From an uncultured Pseudomonadota bacterium (GTDB lineage Bacteria; Desulfobacterota; Binatia; Binatales; Binataceae): a stretch of 32,552 nt of DNA. The number at the start of each line of letters is the position of its first letter. Within the stretch, counting starts at the first letter, position 1. Under the pieces are notes generated by a model. That model did no database searches. It worked only from the letters and a program-made list of their open reading frames with translations, and was not told the DNA's origin. Where the stretch lies: assembly GCA_937889395.1 (NCBI GenBank), contig CALAOW010000012.1:1-32552 (forward strand), in the 5' to 3' direction. The position numbers were made by a program, and so were the translations under genes. This document shows positions 1-8,569 of the stretch, piece by piece.

Positions 1-776
1 ATCTCCGCGACCGCTTTCGCCAGCCGTGGCAGCACCTCCGCCGATCCGCCGCGCAAGCTCACGTCGCAATACTGTGTGATCTCCGACTCGTAGAGGTTCA
101 CTTCAATTAGTATTCCGCCGCGTTGCTTAACTTCGAGCGCGAATCCCGCCGCCGGATAAACCGTCGCCGAGGTCCCCGCCACGATCACCAGGTCTGCCTT
201 CGCCGAATGCTCCGCGCACATGTTCAGCACGTCGGTCGGAATCGGCTCGCCAAAGGAAACCGTGTCCGATTTCAACAATCCTCCGCATCGCGGACACGCC
301 GGCGGCAGCTTCTCCAGGTCGATCGCGTCGCGATGAAACCGCGTCGTGCAATCGAGGCATCGAATCAAAGTCCAGTTGCCATGGATTTCAGCGAGCGCCT
401 TCTGCCCGGCCTGCCGGTGCAGGTCATCGATGTTCTGCGTGATCACGAAGCGGATCACGCCCAATTCTTCCATCTCTACCAGCGCGAGATGGCCCGGATT
501 GGGCCTGGCAACCGTAAGCGGCTTGAAAAGTTCGTCGTTGCGTTTGCTGAGCCGCTCTTCCCACGCTTTTTTCGGATCGGCCATGAAGCGCTGAAAGCCG
601 TTCATCGGCGGCTCTCCGTACTTGGTCCACAGGCCGCCCGGCCCGCGAAACGGCGGGATTCCACTTTCGACGGACATCCCCGCGCCCGTGAGCGCGATCG
701 CATACCGCGCCGCCAGGATCATCCTCGCGCCTTCGCGAATTTCCTCGTCGTTCGCTCTCCGGCTTGCCTTTGCCAT
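1..776 (-). CDS. Sir2-family NAD-dependent protein deacylase (partial, C-terminus runs off window start)
   Basis: Minus-strand open frame from ATG at 776, missed by the track because no stop is in the window: MAKASRRANDEEIREGARMILAARYAIALTGAGMSVESGIPPFRGPGGLW...VITQNIDDLHRQAG...CLDCTTRF...CPRCGGLLKSDTVSFGE. Carries the GAGxS, QNIDxLH and CxxC/CxxC sirtuin motifs. Confidence 0.92.
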   Translation of the reverse strand, partial: MAKASRRANDEEIREGARMILAARYAIALTGAGMSVESGIPPFRGPGGLWTKYGEPPMNGFQRFMADPKKAWEERLSKRNDELFKPLTVARPNPGHLALVEMEELGVIRFVITQNIDDLHRQAGQKALAEIHGNWTLIRCLDCTTRFHRDAIDLEKLPPACPRCGGLLKSDTVSFGEPIPTDVLNMCAEHSAKADLVIVAGTSATVYPAAGFALEVKQRGGILIEVNLYESEITQYCDVSLRGGSAEVLPRLAKAVAE

Positions 777-912
777 CGGGAATCCGCCCTCCGTGCGCAA
801 TTCTCGCATAGTCAGTCGGCCTCAACTGACTACGCATGAAATGAAAGTGAACGCGTACGCCGCCAGCCCTGCGGCCTCGGCTCGAATAGTCAATCCGCCT
901 GAAACGACCGAC

Positions 913-1668
913 TCATTCGCGACTACACTGTACATTCGCGGGCGGTCCACCGTGATAAATCGCCGCGCCCTGCCCTTCGCTGCGCGCGCTCTCCTGCTCG
1001 ATGCGCCATATGCCCGCGAGATAACTCATACCCTCGACGTGCGGCCCGATGTCGCGATAGTCATGCGGCCGGTCGCGAACCACGCCCCCGAGATTCGCGA
1101 TCCGGCCGCGCGCGTAGCCGAGATACAACTCCGGCGTGATGCGATAACAGACCGCGCCGGGACGGTCGCTGTCGCGCATCGGCTCCATCGGGGGCGGCAG
1201 ACTCGCGCCCGGATTCAGCTCGCGGATCAATCCCTGAATAGCTACTTCGGTTTCCTGATACGATCCTTCGCCGAAATGGCAATAGCGAATCCGCCCCTTC
1301 GCATCGACCAGGTATTTGGCCGGCCAGAACCGATTCGAGTACGCCCGCCAGATTGCGTATTCGTTGTCGAGCACGATTGGGTATTCCAGACCGAATCGCG
1401 CCGCCGCTTCCGCCACGTGCGATCCCTCCCGCGCAAAAGAAAACTCCGGCGCATGCACGCCGACAATTACCAGGCCGCTATCCGCGTATCTCTTATTCCA
1501 TGCCACCACGTACGGTAGCGTCCGGATGCAATTGATGCAGGTGTAGTCCCAGAAATCGACCAGCACGACGGCCTTGTCGCGGAGCGCCTTGAGGCTGACC
1601 GGGCCGTGCTGAATCCAATCCCCGCCATCCAGCTCGGGCGCCAGGACGGTTTCGGACATTTGCGGCAT
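913..1668 (-). CDS. Thioredoxin/redoxin-domain protein (DipZ/TlpA-like) with CxxC motif; C-terminus probably frameshifted
   Basis: MPQMSETVLAPELDGGDW...VVLVDFWDYTCINCIRTLPYVVAWNKRYADSGLVIVGVHAPEF...; CINC active site; ITPELYLGYARG in the C-terminal region. Confidence 0.85.
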   Translation of the reverse strand: MPQMSETVLAPELDGGDWIQHGPVSLKALRDKAVVLVDFWDYTCINCIRTLPYVVAWNKRYADSGLVIVGVHAPEFSFAREGSHVAEAAARFGLEYPIVLDNEYAIWRAYSNRFWPAKYLVDAKGRIRYCHFGEGSYQETEVAIQGLIRELNPGASLPPPMEPMRDSDRPGAVCYRITPELYLGYARGRIANLGGVVRDRPHDYRDIGPHVEGMSYLAGIWRIEQESARSEGQGAAIYHGGPPANVQCSRE

Positions 1669-2098
1669 CTCGATCTCCTGGCAATCTCGCGGCCGGCGGC
1701 GCCGTTGCGTCGATGGCGCGGAGCGTAGCACAGCCCCGGTTTCAACTCTAAGCGCGGATTATTTCGCGCGCGGTTTACCCATAAACCAGATCCACAGAAT
1801 GCAGGTAGCGCGTTCATCTCCCGAAGCGACATCTACTATGTGCAAGGCGTCCTTGTTGCCTCAGAAATGAAGGGGAGTTGAAACTGCGCGTCGTATAACT
1901 ATCAACCAATTCCGAAGAAGAGATCCTGAGATCTATTCGAAAACGAGCACAGACGCATCGCAGACCCCAAAGGGCTTCCCAGCGATATTCCCGCGCACCG
2001 CGCCGTCGCGAGGGCGACCCCTTTGGGCTTAACACCGGGCTCGAACTTCGCGTTTGCGGACCGCTTGGTGTAGGTGCGATGCTGAATCAAGATTCAGA

Positions 2099-3112
2099 AT
2101 GAAAATCCCGGTTCGCTTTGTCACTGTGTCAGATTCGCGCAGATCCGTCGCTCGCATCGTCCACGCGCTGATGCCTGTTTTGATCGTCGCTCTGATCGCG
2201 GCAATCGCGGCACCGGCGCGATGCGGTCCCCCGGTCGCGAATTCTATCGTGCTGCCTCATCGCGAGGAGACCCTGCTGCCCTACGTGGCGCGCGTTTACT
2301 CCGATCCAGCGGCGAAGGACGACAGCGACGCCTACTACGAGATTCTGAAGGATGGCAAACCCGTCTATCTGCAGAAGACCAAACAGAAGGGCGAGAAATT
2401 TTACATCGGCACGATGTCCAAGGACGATCCCGAAGCGGCGCAGGTCAAGATGGGGATGGACATCACCGGCGATCGGCAGCCCGACCTGGTGATCTCTGAG
2501 TGGACCGGCGGCACGAATTGCTGCCTGGTGCTGCACATCTTCGAAATCGGCCCGACCTTCAGAATACTCGGCACGATAGACACGAAGTTCGCAGGGGCGG
2601 GCCCGTACTTCGTGCGTCTGGACAAGAACCTGCAGACCACGGGCATGGCGATTCAGATTTCGGACTGGAGCTTTGCCAACTGGCACGCCGATTTCGCCGA
2701 CTCGCCCGCGCCAAAGGTCGTCCTGCGCTTCAGCGACGACGCATACCGGGTGTCGCCCGACCTGATGCGCGATTCGGCGCCGACAGCCAAAGACCTTGAA
2801 GCGCGAGCGGCATTGGTCAGGAATTACGCGCCAAGCGCCAAAGGCAGTGCGTGGCCTGACGCCGAGGTTTCGCCGCAGCTATGGGCGATGATGCTCGATC
2901 TGATCTATTCGGGGAATGCCGGGGACGCGTGGAAGTTTCTCGACAAGGCGTGGCCGCCGAAGATTGGCGGCAAAGAGGCTTTCGCGCGCGACTTCCGCGC
3001 ACAACTGGCAAAGAGTCCCTATTGGCCGGGGGTCGAGGCGATGAATGCCTCAAAGCATCCAAGCGATAAGAACGATCAATCGGCCGGCCCGTCGCCCACG
3101 GCCACCAAGTAG
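2099..3112 (+). CDS. Exported protein of unknown function
   Basis: ORF with a hydrophobic N-terminal segment (VLIVALIAAIAAPARCG) from ATG 2099; coherent protein-like composition; no family recognised. Confidence 0.75.
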   Translation: MKIPVRFVTVSDSRRSVARIVHALMPVLIVALIAAIAAPARCGPPVANSIVLPHREETLLPYVARVYSDPAAKDDSDAYYEILKDGKPVYLQKTKQKGEKFYIGTMSKDDPEAAQVKMGMDITGDRQPDLVISEWTGGTNCCLVLHIFEIGPTFRILGTIDTKFAGAGPYFVRLDKNLQTTGMAIQISDWSFANWHADFADSPAPKVVLRFSDDAYRVSPDLMRDSAPTAKDLEARAALVRNYAPSAKGSAWPDAEVSPQLWAMMLDLIYSGNAGDAWKFLDKAWPPKIGGKEAFARDFRAQLAKSPYWPGVEAMNASKHPSDKNDQSAGPSPTATK

Positions 3113-3305
3113 CGGCCCGTCCCTTTCCGCCGGCCTGCGACCTTCGCCAACCGGCGCTACGAAGAAGGCGTCATCTTTACCGACAGCTTCCATCCGTCAC
3201 TTATCAGTCGAGCGGCGATACTACCGATCGACACCCGAAGCCCGGAAATTCGGACTAAGCGGATTTGGCGGCGTTACGCGGTGAAAAAGTGAAACAGTGA
3301 AAGAG

Positions 3306-4133
3306 TTACAGGCTGGCGGCGAACTGTTCGATTACGCGCGCGACCGCTTCGGGCCTCTCGAGAATCACATGATGATGCGCGTCGGCAATCGTGACCACCC
3401 GGACATTCGGATTCGCCGCGCGCGCATACTCGGCGCCCTCGGCGGTCATGATACGACTGTGCCCGGCGCGCACGAGCATCATGGGAATCCTGATTTCCCT
3501 GATGGTATCGAGCACCACCATCCCGTCGCCGCCGAAAAAAGACTCGCGATCAAACTTGAGCGTCCAGCGGCCTTCATCGGTACGCGCCAGGCTTTTTTCG
3601 GCGATCTCATGAAGGACATCGGCGGCGACTGCGCCCTCTTTGGGTATCAGCCGAAAGCGCGCCTTGGCGGTTGCGAGATCGGGATAGGTCACCACCGGAA
3701 GTGATTTGAGCCGCTGGAGATATCGATCGCGCCCGCGAGTCGAGGTGACCGGGATGTCGATCGCGATCGCGCCGCGCGCGACGTCCGGATGCTCGCGCGC
3801 GAATGCGAGCACGTTCAGCCCGCCCATGCTGTGACCGGCGACCACGGGCTTTTCCGCGTTGGCGGCCACGTGCGCGACAAACCTTGCGATGTCGTTTGCG
3901 TAATCGACCGGCGAATAGGCCGCCGGGCGCGCCCATTGGCTGTCGCCGTGGCCGCGCTGGTCGAGTGCGAGCAGGCGGTACTCGGCCGCAATCACGCGCG
4001 CCAGCGGTTCCCACCACCAGGCATTGGCAGTGTTGCCGTGGAGCAGGATGATGGTGCGCGGCGCGTGCGGATTCCACTCCAGGTAATGGAGGCGCGGAGA
4101 GCCTTCGAGCAGATGGCTGTGCGGAGCGGTCAT
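3306..4133 (-). CDS. Alpha/beta-fold hydrolase
   Basis: IILLHGNTANAWWW, LLALDQRGHGDSQW, VVAGHSMGGLNVLAFA (GHSMGG nucleophile elbow), ADAHHHVILERPE. Confidence 0.9.
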   Translation of the reverse strand: MTAPHSHLLEGSPRLHYLEWNPHAPRTIILLHGNTANAWWWEPLARVIAAEYRLLALDQRGHGDSQWARPAAYSPVDYANDIARFVAHVAANAEKPVVAGHSMGGLNVLAFAREHPDVARGAIAIDIPVTSTRGRDRYLQRLKSLPVVTYPDLATAKARFRLIPKEGAVAADVLHEIAEKSLARTDEGRWTLKFDRESFFGGDGMVVLDTIREIRIPMMLVRAGHSRIMTAEGAEYARAANPNVRVVTIADAHHHVILERPEAVARVIEQFAASL

Positions 4134-4945
4134 TTCAAACCGTCCACAAAATCCTGGATTATTTCGATCAGCGCCTCGGGATTGTCCAGCATAACGTGAT
4201 GATACGAATCATCGAGCTCGGCCAGCCGCCCGTTGGCAAGCTGCGCGACCATCTTTTTTGCGAGCTCGAGGTCCAGCAGCGGACTCTTTGTGATCTTCAC
4301 GATCAGCGCGGGGCAAGCGATGCGATGCAACGACTTCCAGACCCGCGACGGTTCGCGGATCATGGTGCGCCGATCGAGCTTGTGCGTCCATCCGCCGTCG
4401 GCGTGCTGCTTGAAGCTGCGGCGCGCGACGTGGTCGAGGATTTCCTTTTTCGCCAGCGTCTCGCGCGGCAGGACCCTGAAATTCCGCGCCGCCTCGTCGA
4501 GCGATTCGAATCGGCGCGCCGGCTTTTGCGCGATCGAATTCAGGAATTCGAGCGCCCGCGCCGGGTAGTCGGGCGGAGGATCGATCGCCACCATCGCGCG
4601 CAATGTTTCGCTGTGCTCGACGGCGTAGGCGAGCACGTTATGCGCGCCCATCGAGTGGCCGACCAGGATCGGCGCGCCGAATCCCCACCCGTGGATCACT
4701 TGATCCAAATCCGACACGTAATGACGCGAGCCATACGCCCATTCATCGGCCCATTGGCTCTCGCCGTGCCCGCGTTGATCGAGCGCCAACACGTGAAAAT
4801 CGCCGACGAACGCCGGCGCGACAAAGTCCCACCAATGCGCGTGCGCGGAACCGCCATGCAGAAACAGGATCGGCGGCTTGCCCTCGCCTCCGTAATCAAG
4901 GCAATTCAGCGCGAGCCCGTTGGCTATGAAACGATGCGCCTTCAT
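4130..4945 (-). CDS. Alpha/beta-fold hydrolase, paralog of the neighbouring gene
   Basis: ILFLHGGSAHAHWW, VLALDQRGHGESQW, ILVGHSMGAHNVLAYA; overlaps the downstream hydrolase by 4 bp (ATGA). Confidence 0.9.
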   Translation of the reverse strand: MKAHRFIANGLALNCLDYGGEGKPPILFLHGGSAHAHWWDFVAPAFVGDFHVLALDQRGHGESQWADEWAYGSRHYVSDLDQVIHGWGFGAPILVGHSMGAHNVLAYAVEHSETLRAMVAIDPPPDYPARALEFLNSIAQKPARRFESLDEAARNFRVLPRETLAKKEILDHVARRSFKQHADGGWTHKLDRRTMIREPSRVWKSLHRIACPALIVKITKSPLLDLELAKKMVAQLANGRLAELDDSYHHVMLDNPEALIEIIQDFVDGLK

Positions 4946-5061
4946 CGGTCCCCCGGAATATGTTTTCTCATCTCGAAGTCGCTGCCAGCCGCGCAGCCAT
5001 GATACCTTTGCAGCGCGCGCCTTTCATGCCACCATTTAGCTGCCAGTTCACACCTGAAGCC

Positions 5062-5628
5062 ATGCGAGATCGAACCGCGCTGAAAGCACTGACGCTAGTC
5101 GCCGCACTGATGCTTGCGCTCGGGTCCGTTGCTTTCCCGGCGCGCGCCCAGGATGCCAACGCGGCCAAGGCCCGCGGGCTCGTCAATGCCGCAATCAAAA
5201 TGACCGACAGCGACGCCGCGGTAAAGCTGCTCTGGCAGGCCACCGAAATCGATCCCACGCTCGACGACGCCTACGTTTATCTCGGTCTCTACTACAACTC
5301 GCGCTCCGACTTCAGCAACGTCGTCAAGGTTTATCAAAAGCTCATCAAGTATCAGCCCAATCAGGTCAGCGCCTATCTGAATATCGGCGAGGCGTACATG
5401 TCGTTTTCCCCGCCCAGGACCGACGACGCGCTGGTCTATTATCGCAAGGGATACGCGCTCGAACCCAAGAACACTTTCGCCGCGCTCAGAATCGGCGAAC
5501 TACTCGCGCAGACCGGCCATCGCGACGAAGCGCTCAAGTATCTGAAAAATGCGCTCGGCGACAGCGCCAAAAATCCCACCGTCGCATCGGAAGCTGAAAA
5601 AACTCTCAAGCAGATGGGCGCGCTGTGA
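5062..5628 (+). CDS. Exported tetratricopeptide-repeat protein
   Basis: Signal-like MRDRTALKALTLVAALMLALGSVAFPARAQ, then TPR-type helices (DDAYVYLGLYYNSRSDFSNVVKVYQKLIKYQPNQVSAYLNIGEAYM...). Confidence 0.82.
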   Translation: MRDRTALKALTLVAALMLALGSVAFPARAQDANAAKARGLVNAAIKMTDSDAAVKLLWQATEIDPTLDDAYVYLGLYYNSRSDFSNVVKVYQKLIKYQPNQVSAYLNIGEAYMSFSPPRTDDALVYYRKGYALEPKNTFAALRIGELLAQTGHRDEALKYLKNALGDSAKNPTVASEAEKTLKQMGAL

Positions 5629-5632
5629 CAAG

Positions 5633-5648
5633 GGCCGCGCGAGCGGCC
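5633..5648. terminator. Candidate hairpin between convergent genes
   Basis: GGCCGC-GCGA-GCGGCC: perfect 6-bp stem with GNRA-type loop between the stops of two convergent genes; no T-tract. Confidence 0.4.
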
Positions 5649-5653
5649 GAAGT

Positions 5654-6559
5654 TCATTTCGTCGATGCGATAAACTCGTGGATCAAGTCGGCGATCTGAT
5701 CGGGCTTATCCTCCTGCAGAAAGTGGCCCGCGTCCGTGATAGTCACATGCTTTTGCCCGTTGGTCCCAGGAACGCGCTGCTGGAAGAGGAGCTCGCCGCC
5801 TTTCGTAATCGGGTCCGAATCGCTGAACGCGGTCAGAAACGGCTTGGTGAACCGCTCGAGAACTTTCCACGCGGCCTTGTTCTCGGCGACCGAGCCGTGT
5901 TCCGGCGTAATCGGGACCAGGGCAGGAAAGCGGCGCGCACCCGCCTTGAAGGATTCGTCGGGGAACGGCGCGTCGTAGGCGGCCTTCTCGGCTTCGCTCA
6001 GGGCGCGGCGGCATCCCATGCCCACGATTTGCCCGATCGGCAAGACGGGCATGCTCTGGCTGAGTTCCAGCCATTGCTGGAACCCTTCGCTGAATCCCTC
6101 GCCGGTCGGCAGCCCGGTATTGGCGACCACCACGCGCGCGAATCTCTCTGGAAACGCAGCCACCAGCCGAAGCCCGATCAGGCCGCCCCAGTCCTGGCAG
6201 AAAAGCGTAATACCCGACAGGCGCGTGGCAGCCAGCCAATCGCTCATCCATCGCACGTGCCGTTCGTAGGTGTAATCGGATTGATCGGCAGGTTTGTCCG
6301 AACGACCGAAGCCCACCAGGTCCGGCGCGACCGCGCGATGGCCGCGCGCGGCGAGGCTCGCGATTATCCGGCGATAGAGGAACGACCACGACGGCTCGCC
6401 ATGCATGAGCAGCACGGGCCCGGCGCTGGGAGGACCTTCGTCAAGATAGTGGATGCGCACCGCGGTCCCGTCGGGGTCCGTGACTTCGCAATAATGCGCG
6501 GTGAATGCGAAGTCGGGAAGATTGGAAAATCGCGGGTCGGGAGTTCTCAAGATCTTCAA
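5654..6559 (-). CDS. Haloalkane dehalogenase-like alpha/beta-hydrolase (HLD-I type motifs)
   Basis: [25 protein letters not shown] (Asp nucleophile followed by Trp), cap [25 protein letters not shown]: the DhlA/DhmA-type arrangement. Confidence 0.85.
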   Translation of the reverse strand: MKILRTPDPRFSNLPDFAFTAHYCEVTDPDGTAVRIHYLDEGPPSAGPVLLMHGEPSWSFLYRRIIASLAARGHRAVAPDLVGFGRSDKPADQSDYTYERHVRWMSDWLAATRLSGITLFCQDWGGLIGLRLVAAFPERFARVVVANTGLPTGEGFSEGFQQWLELSQSMPVLPIGQIVGMGCRRALSEAEKAAYDAPFPDESFKAGARRFPALVPITPEHGSVAENKAAWKVLERFTKPFLTAFSDSDPITKGGELLFQQRVPGTNGQKHVTITDAGHFLQEDKPDQIADLIHEFIASTK

Positions 6560-6760
6560 AGGATGCCTCGCTCGGAATCAGAGTTGGGGATCGTCGATAT
6601 ATTGACACTATGAATGTCATTTATATTGCGAGCAGGTCAACCAACGGCGCTCCGCCCGCGCTGAAAGAGGAACACCTGTTCGTCTATGTTGAAACGGGGG
6701 TTTAGCGAGACGTGAGATCCCTCGCGGATCGGATTCCCTTGAGGCTGGATGCGTCCGCTC

Positions 6761-7213
6761 TTAATTCTGCGGTACGGGCGGAGGCTGCGGAGGCGCCTGC
6801 GGCGGCGCGCCCTCTTCGAGCGGCATGTGATCACCATCGCCGCCGTGGCCGCCGTGGCCGCCGTGGCGGCGATGCGCCCACGGCTGCGTGAAGTCGCGAT
6901 CGAATATCTTCTGCTGCTCGGGCGTCAGCACGCCGCGAACCTGGCCGAGTCCATCCAAGAACAGCTGATGGCGGCGATGCTCAAAATCCTGCCGCGCCTG
7001 CGTCACTTTGACCCGCGTATCGCGCAGGATGTCACCGATGCGATCGCGTTGCGCCGGCGTCAGGTTGAGCTCGTGATTCATTCGCTCGATCAACCACGAC
7101 CCCGGCACCCGCAAGTAATGATACCGATACGCCAGCGTGCTGAGCGCGAAACCAAGCAGAAGGCACGAGGCTCCCACCAGCAAGCCGAACAGGATATTCG
7201 ACTTAGCTGGCAA
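6761..7213 (-). CDS. Periplasmic Spy/CpxP/CnrX-like (heavy-metal-resistance type) protein with His-Gly tail
   Basis: N-terminal TM; ERMNHELNLTPAQRDRIGDILRDTRVKVTQARQDFEHRRHQLFLDGLGQVRGVLTPEQQKIFDRDF; tail RRHGGHGGHGGDGDHMP. Confidence 0.8.
   Translation of the reverse strand: MPAKSNILFGLLVGASCLLLGFALSTLAYRYHYLRVPGSWLIERMNHELNLTPAQRDRIGDILRDTRVKVTQARQDFEHRRHQLFLDGLGQVRGVLTPEQQKIFDRDFTQPWAHRRHGGHGGHGGDGDHMPLEEGAPPQAPPQPPPVPQN
6839..6865. repeat. Three tandem copies of 9-bp GCCGCCGTG
   Basis: Read directly; encodes the HGG repeats of the minus-strand CDS. Confidence 0.9.
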
Positions 7214-7670
7214 GGTCGCTCTCTGTCATCGGCATCTCGGGCGCCAATGGATCGCCTGCGGTTTCGGAATTCATACTCGCCTCGAGTGTCGATAGCGCCT
7301 CGCCCAAAGACTCATTCGGCGTCCGCGTCGAAAGATACGCCGCGCTGCTCGCGAATACGAAGATCGCCGCCGCCGCCGACATCGCCAGCCATCGATTAGG
7401 CTGCCGCGACAACGCAACCTCGCGCGATATCGACGCGAATCGCCGCGGCCTGTCTGCCAGCGAGAACTCGCGCCGCGCCGGCCGCGATACTCGGGCCGTA
7501 TCGCGTTCCACCTCGCCGTGCAGCACCGGCGCCGTCAGCGCGAAGACGCGAAACGCATGATCGCATTTCCCGCATCCCTTCAGATGCGCCAGCAGCTCGG
7601 CCCGCCGCTCGGCCGTAGCGGACTTGCGCCACAGCGCGGAAAATTCCTGTCGTGCTTCAAAACAATTCAT
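7203..7670 (-). CDS. Anti-sigma factor (ZAS-type zinc finger, single TM)
   Basis: HLKGCGKC (Hx3Cx2C), a single TM (WLAMSAAAAIFVFASSAAYL), located directly downstream of an ECF sigma gene. Confidence 0.82.
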   Translation of the reverse strand: MNCFEARQEFSALWRKSATAERRAELLAHLKGCGKCDHAFRVFALTAPVLHGEVERDTARVSRPARREFSLADRPRRFASISREVALSRQPNRWLAMSAAAAIFVFASSAAYLSTRTPNESLGEALSTLEASMNSETAGDPLAPEMPMTESDLAS

Positions 7671-7675
7671 GATTG

Positions 7676-8308
7676 CTACCTGTTGCGGGCCGCCGCGAGC
7701 ATCCGCTCCGCCTGCTTGCGAAGCGCCTGCCGGGCGCGGAACGCACGAATTTTTACCTTGGCCTCACTCCATCCAAGCGTCTCGGCGATTTCGCTGACGC
7801 TCAGCTCTTCGCTCTCTTTGAGCACCATCACCATTCGGTCCTCGGGCTTGAGCGTGTCGAGCAGGCGATGCGCCAAATCGTAAGCTTCGCGCCGCTCTTG
7901 GGCCTCACCGACGATCTCCTCTGGCGACGCGACGTTCGCCGTCTGCATCCATTGCACTTCCGGCGCGCTGAAGTCTCCGACCAGTTCCTCGGGACGCCGC
8001 CGCCGCCGGCGCAGCTCGTCGTAACACAGATTCACCACGATCGCGCGCAGCCATCCGCCAAACGGCATCTCGGCCCGATACGTCGCCAGCGCGGTGAAGG
8101 CGCGAATAAAACTTTCCTGCGCGATGTCTCGCGCCATCTCCTCGTCCGAGAAAAAACGCCGGCATAAACGCTCCACTCGCGGCCGATGCCGCCCCGCGAG
8201 CTCCGTGAAGGCGCCGCTATCCCCGCCGAGGACTTCGGCTATCAGTTCCTCGTCGGGTTTGGCGCTCAATCTCCACCGTTCCCTGCTACGCGCCGAGAGA
8301 CCCAACAT
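7676..8308 (-). CDS. ECF-family RNA polymerase sigma factor
   Basis: Sigma-70 region 2 (FFSDEEMARDIAQESFIRAFTALATYRAEMPFGGWLRAIVVNLCYDELRRRRR) and region 4 (ELSVSEIAETLGWSEAKVKIRAFRARQALRK). Confidence 0.93.
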   Translation of the reverse strand: MLGLSARSRERWRLSAKPDEELIAEVLGGDSGAFTELAGRHRPRVERLCRRFFSDEEMARDIAQESFIRAFTALATYRAEMPFGGWLRAIVVNLCYDELRRRRRRPEELVGDFSAPEVQWMQTANVASPEEIVGEAQERREAYDLAHRLLDTLKPEDRMVMVLKESEELSVSEIAETLGWSEAKVKIRAFRARQALRKQAERMLAAARNR

Positions 8309-8367
8309 AACTGTTTATTAATACGCACTATCCCGCCGATGGTTACATGGTTTTAGGCCGAAACTGC

Positions 8368-8466
8368 AACCCAAACCGGGTCTGCAGGGACCACCCCATG
8401 CACCTTTCGCAGAAAGCATAACAGGCAGCGCAGAGGAGACCTAAACCCAAACCGTCTTTGCAGGGG
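8368..8466. repeat. Imperfect direct repeat, ~23-bp units about 76 bp apart
   Basis: aacccaaaccgggtctgcaggga (8368-8390) and aacccaaaccgtctttgcagggg (8444-8466). Confidence 0.6.
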
Positions 8467-8569
8467 CCGGCCACGGAATTAGCGGCTGCGCGCGTGCCTT
8501 TCAATCGCCCAGCGCTTACCATCTCCGTTCGGGTCGCGTAGATTCGCGGTGTCACGCGCGGAGGTTCCA

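Noticed and set aside
123-839. 238-aa plus-strand ORF and the 424-837 minus ORF
   Set aside because: Both overlap the Sir2 frame, which carries clear family motifs.
3160-3300. Protein-like frame after the unknown exported protein (EEGVIFTDSFHPSLISRAAILPIDTRSPEIRTKRIWRRYAVKK)
   Set aside because: No start codon with RBS and no recognisable family.
5549-6613. 354-aa plus-strand ORF
   Set aside because: Antisense shadow of the haloalkane dehalogenase-like gene.
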